The notes: generated by a model from the letters alone, not told the origin. A stretch of 64,000 nt of DNA from Epinephelus fuscoguttatus (GCF_011397635.1 NC_064770.1:26863603-26927602); one strand, 5' to 3'; shown: positions 36,041 through 49,581, counted from the stretch's first letter. Numbers and translations are program-made.

Positions 36041-36747
36041 GTCAAGAGTTCAAAAACTTCTAGCGCACACTAGAATATCAGGATTGACAGAGTTTATTCA
36101 AAAATGTTTAACAACAAAAGGAGCGAACAATGCGTTTCGCTTGTTGCGTCATCAGATTCGCTCTTGATTGTCATCAGGTGTATGCTTAAATAGTCAGGGC
36201 AAGTAACAACCAGACAATCATTCAATCAATGAGAAACAAAGTACATAGCCTAGCTTTAATATCAAAGGGAGAGTGCATACAATATAAATAGAAATAGATA
36301 TCAAACCAGTGATACAAGAAAATACTTTACAATTGCACAGTTCATCATCTAACAAGATTCAACTCTAATTATGAAGTATATAATTATGAAGTATATAATT
36401 ATGAAGTATATAATTAGAGCTGAATCTTGTTAGATGATGAACTGTGCAATTGTAAAGTATTTTCTTGTATCACTGGTTTGATATCTATTTCTATTTATAT
36501 TGTATGCACTCTCCCTTTGATATTACAGCTAGGCTATGTACTTTGTATTTGTTTCTCATTGATTGAATGATTGTCTGGTTGTTACTTGCCCTGACTATTT
36601 AAGCATACACCTGATGACAATCAAGAGCGAATCTGATGACGCAACAAGCGAAACGCATTGTTCGCTCCTTTTGTTGTTAAACATTTTTGAATAAACTCTG
36701 TCAATCCTGATATTCTAGTGTGCGCTGGAAGTTTTTGAACTCTTGAC
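36041..36747. repeat. 700-bp near-perfect palindrome (foldback element)
   Basis: The left arm, 36041-36372 (starting GTCAAGAGTTCAAAAACTTC), is the reverse complement of the right arm, about 36410-36747 (ending GAAGTTTTTGAACTCTTGAC), with only scattered mismatches. The spacer of about 40 bases holds repeats of AATTATGAAGTATAT. No ORF fits a transposase. The arms contain an AATAAA and an internal GCGAAACGCATTGTTCGCTC hairpin. Confidence 0.9.
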
Positions 36748-36906
36748 TTCTTCCTACTACTTTTAGAGCATGTCTGTTGTTTTGTTTTTATTTTTTGTTT
36801 TGCTTGAAATAGTCACATATTACAATTGCATCAAGGAGTACCACTTAAGTTTTTTCAAATAATGTAGAATGGAAACATCAAAGACACATGACAGTTTATG
36901 AACTGG

Positions 36907-36912
36907 TTTATT
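36907..36912 (-). terminator. Candidate polyadenylation signal of znf207
   Basis: AATAAA on the minus strand; other TTTATT words occur nearby, so alternative ends are possible. Confidence 0.45.
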
Positions 36913-39900
36913 TAAAAAAAAAAAAAAGACATTTCAAACATTAGTGAAGAAATTACAAATATTATTCAGCAGAGAGTTTTATATTCATGATTAAGCTTGT
37001 TATTGACTCAACATAAAACCAAAAAAAAACCTCTCCCAAAGGCACTAAGCTGGCCCAGGTACCATCACATTCTAAAAATATGAAATAACTATAAACTGAG
37101 GAAAATGTTTATTTTCACACAACTCTATTCTTGATGTCAAAGCCTGATAGATTTTTTTGTGATATCTAACAAACTGTATTACCTTGATTTGATTTCTTTA
37201 CACACCAAAGTTTAAGCAAAAAAAAAGGGCGTGTCCAAACGTTCTTGACTGAGGTGGCCCGAATGGAGCACTCGCTTATGCAGAGGTTGCATGAAGTAGG
37301 TAGGTGCAATCTTTTGATTTAACAGCTAAACAGACTTAACCAAACACAACATGGTGGCATTTTACAAATGCAATAAACTTCTATACTTTATTCTTCAAGT
37401 CCTCCAAAAGTAGCCACATACAAAAGAAAACAATGCACATTCAAAAATGCAAAGTACCTATTACGTTGAGAAAAAAAGTGTGTGGACAAAATTTTACTGT
37501 GCAAAACGTGCCACTCTCCTGTCAGCATACTGACCTAAAGTGATGTGCCCATACTTACCAGTGAAGACTGCCTGTGTTACAGGCCTTTGCACACCACGTT
37601 CTAATTTTTCATCTGAAATTGTTGCACGTTTAAAAATAAATTTAAATAGATGTTTTTTCCCCCACATCTGCCAAAAGCCTTTGGAGGCCTGTCTGACAGA
37701 GGCAGTGAAGAAAATGTGGCGCAACCTGTGGAACACATCCACAACAAGACAGAGAACAGGGCGCACAATGTCATAACTCATCCTACTTTCAACAGGCCAC
37801 ATAGTAATATTCAGGTGGATGATGATGACGAAAAGGAGGGTGAAGATCACACACAAATTTAAAAAAAAAAAAAAAAAAAAGAGTGACAGGAGACAGAGAG
37901 GGAGGACAGCTCGATCTCCAGTGGAAAGAAGCAAGGGAGGAAATGTGTCTTCTCAACCAGTGAAACAATAACACCTCAGTTTCAGCAGGGTGTCTACAGA
38001 TACAACCAAATTAAAGTTAATACATTTAAAGGCCTTTTTACCACCACCTTGTATGAAATTTAAGACCAAACCTGCAAGTAAACACACTGATGTCAGTTCA
38101 AAATGAACAGTAAGGAAAAATGGGTGAGTTGAAGTTTAATGTGTTTAACGTAAAAAGAAAACTAAATCTCATCACCATCATAAATGCGATTTATTATTGT
38201 AATTCTTCGGTCTGTCCCATGATCAGTCACTGGGTCTGTCAGGCTGGAGGAATTTTTGCAGTAATATGACCGAAAATATGTAAGACAATTTGAGGCTTTT
38301 TAAGGCCTCATATTAAGAGAACTTAGTTTCAGACTTTTTTAAGAACCTGTAGACACCCTGCTCAGTGTGCAAGGTTTCCGTAGCTAATGATTTTTATCAG
38401 AGAACATTAAAAAAAATGCAAACTTGGTGTGCAAAGGCCTTGACTCGTGGAAAACATTAAATCAGTTACATTTGAGGTTATCTGCTCCAAAAATATGCTG
38501 AGAAGCTGATTACATTAAGCACTGGTGGAAAGAAATGTGTTGCACACGTAAGTATCAACCATGATTTATTAGACCTTTCTCTTTGTTTCTCAAAAGACCT
38601 CTTGGGGACAGACGGCGAGGTCTGATTTAGTGCTCACACAAAACACAGGTCGACGGAAATTAAAATTACAGCAGTGGTACTTACAGCTTTAACTAACCTG
38701 TTACTGGTAGGGATTCTCCTTCATGTAAGTAGTTAAATTCAAATGATCAAGTGAGGGCAGCTGATGGAACAAACAGGATTAAGTGGTAAAGCCATTTTAC
38801 AAGCATACGAAAAGTCATGTGTTCATCACAAACCTCCCAACAAACATTTATGCATATGGCTGTATGTGACAGGCTGTTAATGATGTCTGTGATACAGTAT
38901 TTGACCACATCATACATATTTCAGACAGTAAACTGCTGTGGACTGTAGGACTGGTTAGCTCCTAAAGGAATACAGTTTCATTTAAAAGCTCCATACTTTG
39001 AGTATGAAGTTATTCAATGAAAACCAAGCTTCCTGATGCTCTCACCGACCAAGAATGGAGGATACAGGTTCAATGACACATTAAGAGCTTAACAGTAAAG
39101 AACATAACTCACATGAGCTAACATGCCTGAAGAAAATGGTGCCTAAACGCAACAACACAAACAAGGGCCTTCACCAAACTTGCTGCAAGTTTGGGGACAT
39201 TGAGATCCAACAGCATGTAAGCTGTGAGGGCCCCTGGTAATGAATGAGAAGACAGAAAATGGTGAGACTTGCCTCAGGCTGAAACAGGGCTACACTGAGA
39301 CAGGGCCTCAGCCAGTCCCCCATGGCATCGCTACAGGGAGAAGAGAAATCTGGGTTTTAGCACTACAGCCAGCAGCGACCCGGAAGTTATGCAGCTGTAC
39401 AGTGCACTCGCCATGTACAGAGCATCCATTTTTAAAAATATATACATATACACCTCTTACAGCCAACATTTTTCAATTCAATCTCAACAAAAAACTAAAA
39501 GTACAGACAGTCATTTCTGTTATTATTCATCTTAAAGACAATAAAAGCACAATCATGTTTACAACTGGGTACAAACCTGCTGTGACGTCTCTTTTCCCAC
39601 TAACGTCCCGCAAAGAAGAGTCTTAAATTTTTGCCACATTTTATTACAATACAGTTTTACAACAATACATATAGCATTTCATTTAGTACTTCCACTATTT
39701 AAGGTTATGGGAGTATTCCCTCAGTAAAACTATGAACATAAAACAAAGGATGCATCAACACTTATTTGAAGCCCTCACCAAACAAAGTTGGGGACACAAA
39801 GTCCAACAGCACTACGTGCTGTGAAGGCCTCACTCTTTAGCGTAAAACAGAAATGTATTTACATAAAACTTGCCTTGATAAAGGGTGGGTACTGCCCATG

Positions 39901-40226
39901 TAACTCCAGCGCCTTCACAACACTACGAACCATATCTACTACACTTCTATACACCTGAATGAAACATGAGAAGGAAAAAAAGCCACAGAACAGAGATGGT
40001 TTGAAACAGTTCATAGTCGTGGTTAGGTACAGTGTAAATATTTCCCATGTGATGCTTTAATAGCTCTTTTGTTTGCTGTTTATTCAGTGTCTCTTCCTCA
40101 TAGCTCAGTAGTAGAATAAACAGTACGTCGTGGTACTATAATACCAATACTGGTTTGTCTACTAGCAGCTGAGGACATTAGAAAAGGGTTGAGTGTCCAA
40201 ACCTATTGAAGAGAGGAGGGCAGGCT
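36907..40226 (-). other. znf207: 3'UTR of znf207
   Basis: About 3.3 kb lie downstream of the znf207 stop on the minus strand, with no alternative gene. The end is placed at TTTATT (36907-36912), an AATAAA on the transcribed strand. Two related blocks around 39170-39230 and 39770-39830 (CACCAAACTTGC / CACCAAACAAAG, then GGGGACA and CCAACAGCA) look like an internal duplication. Confidence 0.55.
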
Positions 40227-41505
40227 TCAGTAGCGGGCTCCAGGAGACATGACGGGGGGTCTCATACCCATGGGTGGCCGTGGAGGGGCTCCCTGGTACC
40301 CTGGGGGAACCACAGGAGGTGCCTGTCCATATGGAGGCATCCCTCCTGGCATGTAGCCTGGCATCCCCTGAGGTGGGCCACCATACTGGCCTGCAACAAC
40401 ACAGGTTTGTTGGCTTTTTATTTAAAAGTCAGTAGTAAACAAAAATCATATCAATACCATTAGCATACCGTTAGCATGGCTGTGGACTACTTATGCTGCA
40501 TTCATGTCATATAGGATAGAGCCCAGATATCAAAATGATATTCCCATGTTCATAACTTGGGTATGTTAATGTCATCAAGAGAGTTGTACGATTACAGAAC
40601 TGGATGTCTAAAAGCAAAAGTACAGTGCATTGAATATTTAATGTTGTATCAATTAACGTTTAATTACACTGAACAACAGACTTTGGCTGAGGTGAGCTGT
40701 CCACATTTGTTCTCCAGTCATGATTACAACTTTGATGTTGCCATGATCACTATCTACAAGTTGAAAACCCGTAACTACAATATGACATGAATGCAGCATT
40801 AAAGGAATACTTCATCCACAAAATGACCATCTGCATATCAATTACTCACTGTGTGTTATGATAAATTTGTAAAGAAAACTTTTTTCTTGATGAATTGGAA
40901 TAAAAGAGGTCCACATTTAACAGCAAAACTACATAAAAACATCCACTTACAAACTCTCATATAGTTTATGCAGTGAAACCCAAGCCTCATTTATCCAGTC
41001 GTATGCTCAGTACTTGTTAAAAACATACTTTTTCACTAAAACATCACAATTTCAAACCAGTCAATGCAAACAGTCTCCTGGGCACACAGGTGCATTTGAA
41101 CTCTGCTTAAGCAGAACACGCCCAGGCACGCCAATGTTATGTGGAAGTGTTTTATATCGACATATTTTAGCAAAAACGCAGCTGTTTTGGAACTGAACTG
41201 GATAAACTAGACTAGTTTTGCTATTGTTGAATGCGGACCCTGTTTACTTGAAGGCTCTGGAACAGTCTGCCTGAGGAAATCAGGTCTGCCGAGTTGTGAC
41301 CTCTTTTAAGTCCCTTCTTAAAACATACTTTGATCGGAGAGCCTTTCCTGATTTTACTTGAGTTTTCAGTTCATTCAAACTGTGTTTTATTTCCTCAGTT
41401 TTTATACACTAAAGTGTTTTATCAGTTCTATTAAAAGCTGTTGTTTTAATGTCTTGTCTGTTTTAATTACTGACATCTAAAGCACTTTGTAACACTGTTT
41501 TGAAA

Positions 41506-41536
<31 letters not shown>

Positions 41537-44500
41537 AAACATGCGGTAATTGATTGGTCATTTTGCTGATGAAGTATTGCCTCAGGCTAAATGTTAACAG
41601 ATGCATGCTAACACGCTCACGATGACATGCTAATGCTAAGCAGGTATTGTTACCATGTTTACCGTCTTAGTTTAGCATGTTAGCGTGCTAATATTAGCTA
41701 ATTAACATTAAACACAAAGTGCATCTGAGGCTGATGAGAATGCCATGGTGATGTAAGTGGTCATCAACCAAAGTATTGGACAATTTGAGACTTTGACCCA
41801 ATGGTGGCACTATAGGAAGTCATTATGATTTATTCTCTGGGGACAATGAATGTAATGTAAAATGTCTGTTGCCAATCCATCCAATAGATGTTGAGATATT
41901 TCAGTCACAACCAAAGTGGTGAATGACCAACCAACAGACTGACGCTGCCATCCCCAGAGCCGTGCTGTTAGTATGGCTAAAAATGGTGTCATTCAGTAGT
42001 GCACGGTGAGTAAAAGCATTTTTGTGGAAAAGGTTTTAAGTGGCGATTTAAATAATAATGATGCTTTAGAGAAATTCTCAGCCTTGCTAACAAAGACTAA
42101 CAATAAACAGCTTTGGTTTACAGGCCATCAAAAGGCAGAAAATGTAAAGTTTTTCTGAACCAGAAGCAGATGGATTATACCAGGTATGGGATGCCTGATG
42201 CCAGGCTGCTGTGGAGCCATCATGCCCGCCATGGGACCCACTGATGGGGTGGCAGCGGCGGCCTGGCCTTGGCGGGGAATACTGCGCTGGTACCTCGGCA
42301 ACTGAGCACGCAACTCTTCCTACAAGACACAGAAAGCAACAAGGAATAATTTAACACTGAAACTTTGTCGCTCAAACAGGAGAAATAAACAAGAATATTA
42401 ATAAATCATTTTTATTCAAGAAAAGCCGTTTACTGACTCTGATAACAGGAAGTGACTCTTTAGCTATGACAAACTGTTTTTCTAAAATTCTACTTACTGT
42501 AAAAACTACTAAGAGAGACAGTTGCAGCCGGACTACTTACCAGTGAGATATCCTCATCAGGGTGGATCAACTTACTGGTTGCACTGGAGGTGGTGAGGGT
42601 GGCAGGCTTACTGGTCACAGTAGAGGGAGGTTTAGAGACCGTGCTGCTGCCAGCATTGGGGCTAGCCACAGCTACGGTGGCCTGGGTGTAGGCCGGGAAT
42701 GTGGGCTTTGAGGGATCAGAGGAAGTAGAGGGGGAGGGGTGGGGGGACCCTGACTGCTGACTCTGAGGGGGGAGAGAAGACAACACGTTAGAGAGACTCT
42801 GTTGAGAGGCATTTGTCGCAGGGGGACACTTTGAGTCATACTTTGAGGTCACTCCCATTATTGAGTTAATAATTTAGTTATGTAAAACTTGGAATTAATG
42901 TTATTGTTTGTACAGATATTTAAGATGGATTGAACCAGACTGTTTCTGAATTCCTCTTTGTTTCTTTACAGGGTCGGTTCACTTAAATCAGAAAAACATA
43001 CTTTCAAGCGGTAGAGAAACAGACTATCAAGGTGATTTACACCTATATCATTTTTCCAATGCAAAGTACAAGGGCTTAAGTTTGTTTTCAGACATGGTTG
43101 GGACTTGTGAAGACAGAAAAAAACTGTAATATGGCAATATTATTTCATATTTATTTGTTTTATGTGCAATTATTTTAACTTATTTAAAGTCCACGGCACA
43201 TGTTGGCACTACTTGTGCGACCGTGCGCGTTTCTTTTTTCTGTATGAATGAATGGTATCTTATCGCCTTTATTATTTATTTATTACTTATATGAGTCCCG
43301 TTTTATTCTGTGCATTGAATTTCTTGTATTTATTTACAATGACAATAAAAGGAATTGAATTTAATGTCATTATGGATTCATGAAATAAATTTATATTGCA
43401 GTATTATAATAAACCTGGAGTCTCATTTGTAACCATTGTGCATGCACAAAACTTGGCCTGAGAGAGGCGACCACCTCAAACTTGGCAGGAGCATGTACGT
43501 TCCTTTAGGGAAACTCGGACCCATGTGTATGAATATTTTGGAGACGGGAAATTAAATATGCAGATAGTGAGGTTGTGAACTGAGGCCAGATTGTCAAAAT
43601 TAAATATGCGCACAGATAGCACTGGAGACACTAAGGTGGCTGCCACGCACACTCAGCCTTCCCCAGTATTTACTAAATACGCAAAGAACTTAAATTTCAA
43701 ATGATAACAGGTCGGGATACCACCGATTGTCTCAACCACTTTGGCAAGTTGTGCACCAATCAGTCTGATTACTGTGTACATATAAATGCTGCAATGACAC
43801 TCAGTTGTATCCATGATTCACTGTAAAGAAGAACTGATCAGCCGGCTCATTTCTATGCTTCAGCATTCATTAGATCCTTTACATTGACCATTTATGGTTA
43901 GATGTGGGCGTGTACAGGGCAGGATATGAGGCTGATCCACGTATTCCAAGTTGATTTGGGATTTATAAAAAGAAATTGAGCACTGGCAGGCATACACCAG
44001 TTTTATAAATCAAAATACTGTTTGGTGCACTTGATTTTCAGCTTTTGTCCACAAGTACATTTTTAGTATGGATCCTGAACTCCATTTTATAAATGAGACC
44101 CCAGATACTTTATGACAGATAATAAATACTGTCTTGCAAAGGGCACTCACTTGTATTGCCTTATCTTTGACTAATATTAATTTGTGTCTTTGTAGAAGAA
44201 CACTGACTATAAATAATGTTTTATGGGTTTTTTTTATGTTTGTTTGTTTGGACTAGAAAGTAAGTAGCACCCACAGGTCTTCCTTCCAGACCGCAAGTAT
44301 AACCTCCACCAGTCAGAGGGTGTAGCAGCAGCCTGAAGGTTAAACCCAGGGCTAAAAACAGTCTGAATGTCACTGCCGCTTGTACAGCTAATTATAAATT
44401 GATACCAGCCTAGATGAACAGATTTTAAAGATTTTAATTTTGGCAGCTGGACAGCATGAAGAGAGTGTTCAGAGAGATTTTAGTGAGTAAATCAAACTAA

Positions 44501-47500
44501 AACCCTCAAAGTCTTGGGTAGTAATTACAACCTAGCCACTGTATGTCAGGCTTTAATTGGGCCAACTTGTATTGTGAAGTCTAAACTGGGTTTTAATTAT
44601 CACTGTAACATGTAACACCAATGTTACTGCGCACATGGGAGAGTAACCCAATAAAGTATGACTAAAGTTAAACCTCTTTCATGAAGCCTGCAAGAACAAA
44701 AATCCAAAGAGCATGCCATGTTATGTTGCCCTACAGCAGTTCAGAAATAAGAAGCCCACTTTACAAATCTGCACCACTCTCCATTTTCTGAGTTTGCTGA
44801 AGTGACAAATCAAATGTTTCAGTAATATTCCAAAAATGCAGATTTGTAGCAAAGGCAAAAGCAAACAAAGGCATGTTGCGAGACATTGCAAAATTTATAT
44901 TTCCCACTCCCACAAATGGTTGGATTTCACCATTTCTTGCTTAAAAGCTTTGGCAAATAAAATAAAATTAATCTTGCCCAGGAGACCACAGCAGGCAAAC
45001 TATACGCAATCGTGTGCATGCTAATTGTAAAGCTGCAGGTTGTCAGAGTAAAGCAGGCAGACAGCTGCGTACTTGTGATGTGATAGGAAACAGAGCTTTA
45101 GGGGAGGCGGACTGAGAGTCTGCACTCGATGAGCCTGCACTTGTGCTTGCAGCGCGACTGCCCATCTGTAGCACAGGAAAAGAATAAAGGATAAAAAATG
45201 TAAATAAAAAATCTTCAGTTAAAAGAAGGGTAAAGTTTCCTTTATATCAGCCTGTGTGAATACAGAGAGCTGCTCACACATCCCTTATTTCTCAGGAGAA
45301 AGTAATGTTCTGCCCTATCAGAGTGCTGAGGGAGATGAAAAGTGGTAAATGGCGTCATGAAGATTGTACCTGTCCAGCAATGGGGAAAAGAGGCTTTGTG
45401 ACATCGGGCTGGGCTGAGGAGACAGTGGCAGCAGGAACAACAGGTCTAGCCAGCATGTTTGCAGCAGGGGGAACCTGAGCCATGTGTGTGATGCCTGGAC
45501 GATGGCCCACCGGAGGAGGGATGCCTGACACGAGCAAAACAAATTCATTACATAAGGGAAAACAGCAACGTTACAACATATTTACAAACTTTCATTTAAA
45601 AAATGTCATTAATAATTCACATCAAGACACTGATGTGGACTAAGTGCTTTCTGGCAGGGCATTACCTGGTGGCACACCTGGCATCATTGGAGGCATCCCT
45701 GGACCTGGAGGCATCATCCCACCCATTGGTATCATCCTTAATACATAAGGAAAAATATCCATGTTTATTTATTTTTAAGTCTATGTTCATAATACCAACA
45801 CACAATGAGGAAGGGGTTCATAAGAAATGACAGTCCACTACTAATCCTAAGCATTTACCCTGGAGGCATTCCTGGCATTACAGGAGGTATTCCTGGGATC
45901 ATGGGTGGCACACCTGGCATCATTGGGGGGATTCCTAAAAAAAGAGAATAATTGAAACTAACTAAACAGTAAAACTTATATTATGCATAACGCTTCTATT
46001 TATATCAGTATTCCTATTTAAACATGGCATTAATAATACCTGAATTTAAAAATGGCTGTCTGAGCATGAGTGTATTATAAAAGGCAGAGTTTTTAAATTA
46101 ATTACAGTATGAAAAGGCATTTAAACCTGTCCAAGATCAAACTATGAACTGTAAAAAGAACAACCTGAAGCAGAGAAGTTAGAGAAAATTGACAGGAGAT
46201 ACAGCAGTGGGGTAAACCATATCAGAATCTGGTTTGAGATTAAACACTGGACAAAAACTGAATAGAATAACTATATAATCAAACTTTGTTAACAGCATAA
46301 TACCAATTCAGCATTCTTTTATCTAAATATAAAGGAAGAAGTGTTGCTTTCAGGAGTGGCAACAGCAGTGGGAGCAGGAGACGAAAGGGAGACACCTTTA
46401 CTCATTACAGAGGAGAGTGGGCTGCACAGTAAGCAGGGGTGGGAACAGGAGAGAACAAGTTAAGATGACCAAGATGAGAGTAGGACATAATAATTTGAAC
46501 AGAACAGTCATGGGGAATCTCCCGTCCAGGTTGTGTGAGCAGTGCAAGCAGCCAGACGCAGTATAGCATCTACTTATGTCATGTAAGGTTTGGGCAAAAA
46601 AGAGAAATGATGCATAACAGATATTAGGAAAATAGGCTTGATGGAAATATTAGTAAAAAGCATTTTAGAGCAGTGGTTCCCAACGGGTCCAGCCACAGGG
46701 TCCAGACTCCTCCTTGGTTAATGGTTCAAGGTCCACACAGTTTAATATAGTCAGCACCATACTTGCATTTGGCCATGTCATGGAGCTAGTTTGCTGACTC
46801 TGTTAAGCAGCTTTCTGCTAGTCACTCTCTCTACAGCAGGAAACTTCTAAATGAAATCTCTGTCTGTGCCAGAAAATTACTGTACTTAAATATAAAGTTT
46901 GATCTTTACAAACTTGACATATGTGCAAGTCACTTGTGGTCCATTCTGAATGGATCTGCAACTCACTTTTGGACAGTAATGGAGTAGACCCAGAAGATGA
47001 CAGCAATGCAAAGCTGTGAATGTCTTCATAGAAGAAGATGATGTAGCATTCTTTTAGTTTTGCTCAGTAGTTGGCTTATTGCAGCTGCAGTAAAGTCACT
47101 GCTCCCTACCTGAGTAGCTGCCTGGTGGTATCCCTGGAGCAGCAGAGCCAGGAGGCATGCCAGGCTGGGTCATAGGGGGTATGTAGCCTGTCTGTGGCTG
47201 GCCTGCTGCAGGCTGCTGGAAAGAGGGACCAGGCTCGTCATCGTCATCGTACTCATCGGAGTCATCCTGGTTCTGCTTTTTCTTTTGGGTCTCTGAATAT
47301 AGGAAAGAGCGTAAGTGTGTAGAACAGACTACAACACAGCAGTGCATTAAGGTATTTAGATGCAAATACCTTGATTCTTCTGTTCTAGCACTCTTCTTCT
47401 CTCTTCCATGTCTTTTTCAGGAATACCCTCCATGCCATATATCTCCAGCTCAATGTCTGTTCTTCCAGGTATAGCATTAGGGACTCCATCAATGGTCTCT

Positions 47501-48130
47501 TTATGCACCTAAAAGTAATACAGTGAGGTGATGCTATTTCATAGTCAAATGACTTCATTTGGTTATATGAGGGTGGTTTGCATTGGTGTCTTCCTCACCT
47601 GCATACAGTGGATTGCAAGCCCAGGGCCAGTGTACAGCTTTTTATGACAGATGTGACACTTGAAGTGTTTGGCCTTCTGATGCTGAATGAGGATCTTTTC
47701 ATCGTCAAAATCTCTGTTGCAGTACCTGAGAGGACGGTTTAGGAAACTTTCCCTGGAAAACCTCCATCACTGTAACGTAACGTACAGCTGGTTGACACAA
47801 TAACATGCTAACAACACACAGGATATCAAAGACTAACATCGCCCGTGTTTAAAACCCTGTCGCTCCATTTGTAACTTCAGCAAAGCCGGCTGCAACTTCA
47901 AAATTTGACATGTTAGCTACATATTATGAGCCCGCTAACATCACACTGTGATTATCATAATAAACTCTGGTTAATTTACAGTTAGCGTTAGCTTAGTAAA
48001 CAGATTATATCGCTGTCTAACAGAGGAACAGCTCATTATAAACGCAACATAACGTTATAAGACTAAATGTAAAATGTGTGAAAGGATACCAGCACCAAGG
48101 CTTCATTTGCTTTTTCTTCTTTCTTCCCAT
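40227..48130 (-). CDS. znf207: ZNF207 / BuGZ, kinetochore and spliceosome factor
   Basis: A complete model of 11 exons in transcript order: 48090-48130, 47599-47725, 47370-47508, 47110-47292, 45859-45934, 45666-45736, 45370-45524, 45073-45165, 42541-42762, 42181-42319, 40227-40390; 469 residues, human about 478. The N-terminus [20 protein letters not shown] leads into two C2H2 zinc fingers ([28 protein letters not shown]...HCMQVH). An acidic [10 protein letters not shown] stretch follows, then a long Met-Pro-Gly low-complexity region that drives phase separation. A GLEBS motif ([19 protein letters not shown]) spans exons 9-10 and binds BUB3, which the protein loads onto kinetochores. It also binds microtubules. 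It lies head-to-head with the C17orf75 orthologue, as in human. Confidence 0.95.
40491..40800. mobile_element. 310-bp MITE in a znf207 intron
   Basis: The ends are inverted copies: TTATGCTGCATTCATGTCAT at left and ATATGACATGAATGCAGCAT at right. No ORF of note. Confidence 0.75.
40799..41220. mobile_element. TTAA-flanked MITE copy
   Basis: Starts TTAAAGGAATACTTCATCCA, the same end as the 7159-8545 element, and shares internal blocks with 18893-19200. The far end is not clear. Confidence 0.5.
41224..41528 (+). mobile_element. LINE 3' end with ATT tail
   Basis: CTGGAACAGTCTGCCTGAGG encodes a decayed LWNSLPEEI-like motif, then AAGTCCCTTCTTAAAACATA (KSLLKTYF). The 3' tail reads GCGCTTTATAAATAAAGATT followed by ATTATTATT, a common end of fish L2/Rex-type LINEs. 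Confidence 0.65.
41735..41965. repeat. Dispersed fish repeat, copy 2
   Basis: Inverted relative of 18764-18895 (CAATCCATCCAATAGATGTT). It is preceded by a GCTAA-rich block (41600-41710) with TTAGCATGTTAGCGTGCTAA, a motif common in fish repeats. Confidence 0.55.
43130..43360 (+). mobile_element. Probable LINE 3' tail
   Basis: TGCATTGAATTTCTTGTATT followed by ACAATGACAATAAAAGGAAT resembles the 3' end of a non-LTR element. No coding part is preserved. Confidence 0.35.
43415..44104. mobile_element. Non-autonomous element with GGGTCTCATTT inverted ends
   Basis: The left end CTGGAGTCTCATTTGTAA and the right end TTATAAATGAGACCCCAG are inverted copies. The insert of about 690 bases has no transposase. 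The ends resemble PIF/Harbinger-type MITEs of fish, but no target duplication was seen. Confidence 0.65.
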
Positions 48131-48209
48131 GTTTTCTGTGCCGTCAGTTCGCTGCCTGCTAATCCGTCTAACAGCTAACACACCTACCAGGGAAGAACTG
48201 AGGAAATTA

Positions 48210-48220
48210 AAGATGGCGGC
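48210..48220 (+). promoter_or_regulatory. YY1-type motif near the znf207 start
   Basis: AAGATGGCGGC is a perfect YY1 consensus, 80 bases upstream of the znf207 ATG, in the local GC-rich stretch that should be its promoter. Confidence 0.5.
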
Positions 48221-48539
48221 GGGTCTCTGTTCCAGCCCCCAAACAACACACTGCGGCCTCGAGGCGCCCCCTGGCGGCCAAAACCAGCTACTGTTTCTGT
48301 ATATTTATTTCTTACAAGGATGCTTTCTTTGGTGTGTTTGATTTTTAAGATGGAGCGCCGGTTAAACTCCCTGCTTTCCATTAGCAGGTCTTTCTCTACT
48401 GGAAATTAATATATTGACATGATTTCACACCATATAACCCTCCAGTTTGGAACAATAGATACATATTGCTCAGCAGAAAAGTGTATTTAGAGTAATGGGG
48501 TACCAAAGGGAATGGAAATGTGTTACAGCATGAGGACTT

Positions 48540-49270
48540 CTGAGAGAAATTCCAACTCCAGTGTTCTGTTAAGGACTATAACAGACTGATAAAAGCCATA
48601 CCAATCTCTCTGAGATCAGTGGTTAAAGAGGACATTCAGTATTCTGAGGTCTCTCCTGGGCTGAGACAGCTTTGCTAGCTGTGACAATAAATGCAATAGT
48701 AGAATTATTAGATCCTGTCTGTTAAAGACATGTTTTCCCAACCCAGTAAGAGGGAATTATATTGTTACGGGATGTGATGTTAAAGAGGTTAAGAAAATAA
48801 GGAAAAGATATATTTCATGTCCACTTCCTCCAAAGGTAAAAGAAGTGTATTTCAAAATCTTAAAGAAGATTTATCCAATGATTGAATTCTTAAGGTTGAC
48901 AGTTTGTAACAAGGAAGATGAAAGTTTGGTACATGTCATAACTTTTTTTTTTTTTTTGGCATAACTTTTTATTGTGACCCAATGCGATCGACCTGGAATG
49001 ATATGCAGTGTAGGGTACAGTCCAGGGAGATTGATATGTCACCTCTGACAGCAGACACAATCAAATTTGGTGTTTGCATTGAAAACAAGGATGTGGACTT
49101 TGTTCTTAATATTGTCTTATTACTCTGTACATTTTTTCATTCATAAATGTAGATACTTAAAGACTAAACCCTGTCTGAACCACTGGAAGAATGAATTAAA
49201 ACTTTATAGTAAGTCACTGACATTTTTGAAAGTCAAACAGCTCTTAATTTGTTTTCATTACTACTCATAA
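48540..49270 (+). mobile_element. L1-like LINE C-terminal remnant
   Basis: Broken frames read KEVYFKILKKIYPMIEFL, then (49067-49270) KTRMWTLFLILSYYSVHFF and IHKCRYLKTKPCLNHWKNE. This matches the conserved end of fish L1/Tx1-type ORF2 (C-terminal FHIHKCK, F-K-E pattern). Several stops and a T-run insertion show it is dead. It lies between the znf207 and C17orf75 promoters. Confidence 0.6.
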
Positions 49271-49482
49271 TAAATCTTTCATTTCTGCCTGCTAAGTACC
49301 ACACCCACAAATGAAAAGTCTGTGGTTATAAGCCTCTCTTTCCTGTATTCAAACATGAACTCAATGTGTATATGGATGCTATTAATATTAAAAGAACTCT
49401 AAACCCACGAGGACTGATGCTGGAGCATTTTTGACTGAAGTTGGTCTATTGAAGCATTGTTAACCTTATTTTTCTCCTCCTA

Positions 49483-49483
49483 T

Positions 49484-49525
<42 letters not shown>

Positions 49526-49581
49526 AATAATAATAATAATAATAATAATGCATTATACTACTACTACTAATAATAATAATG
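49483..49581. repeat. AAC/AAT compound microsatellite
   Basis: About 13 AAC units pass into about 9 AAT units, then ACT and AAT units; it lies 290 bases upstream of the C17orf75 ATG. Confidence 0.95.

Noticed and set aside
37494-37934. 146-codon minus-strand frame with a hydrophobic start
   Set aside because: The Phe run comes from an A/T homopolymer within the znf207 3'UTR; there is no supporting splice site or homology.
49483-49581. Possible CRISPR-like or regulatory direct repeat array
   Set aside because: Simple AAC/AAT microsatellite with no spacers, in a vertebrate genome.
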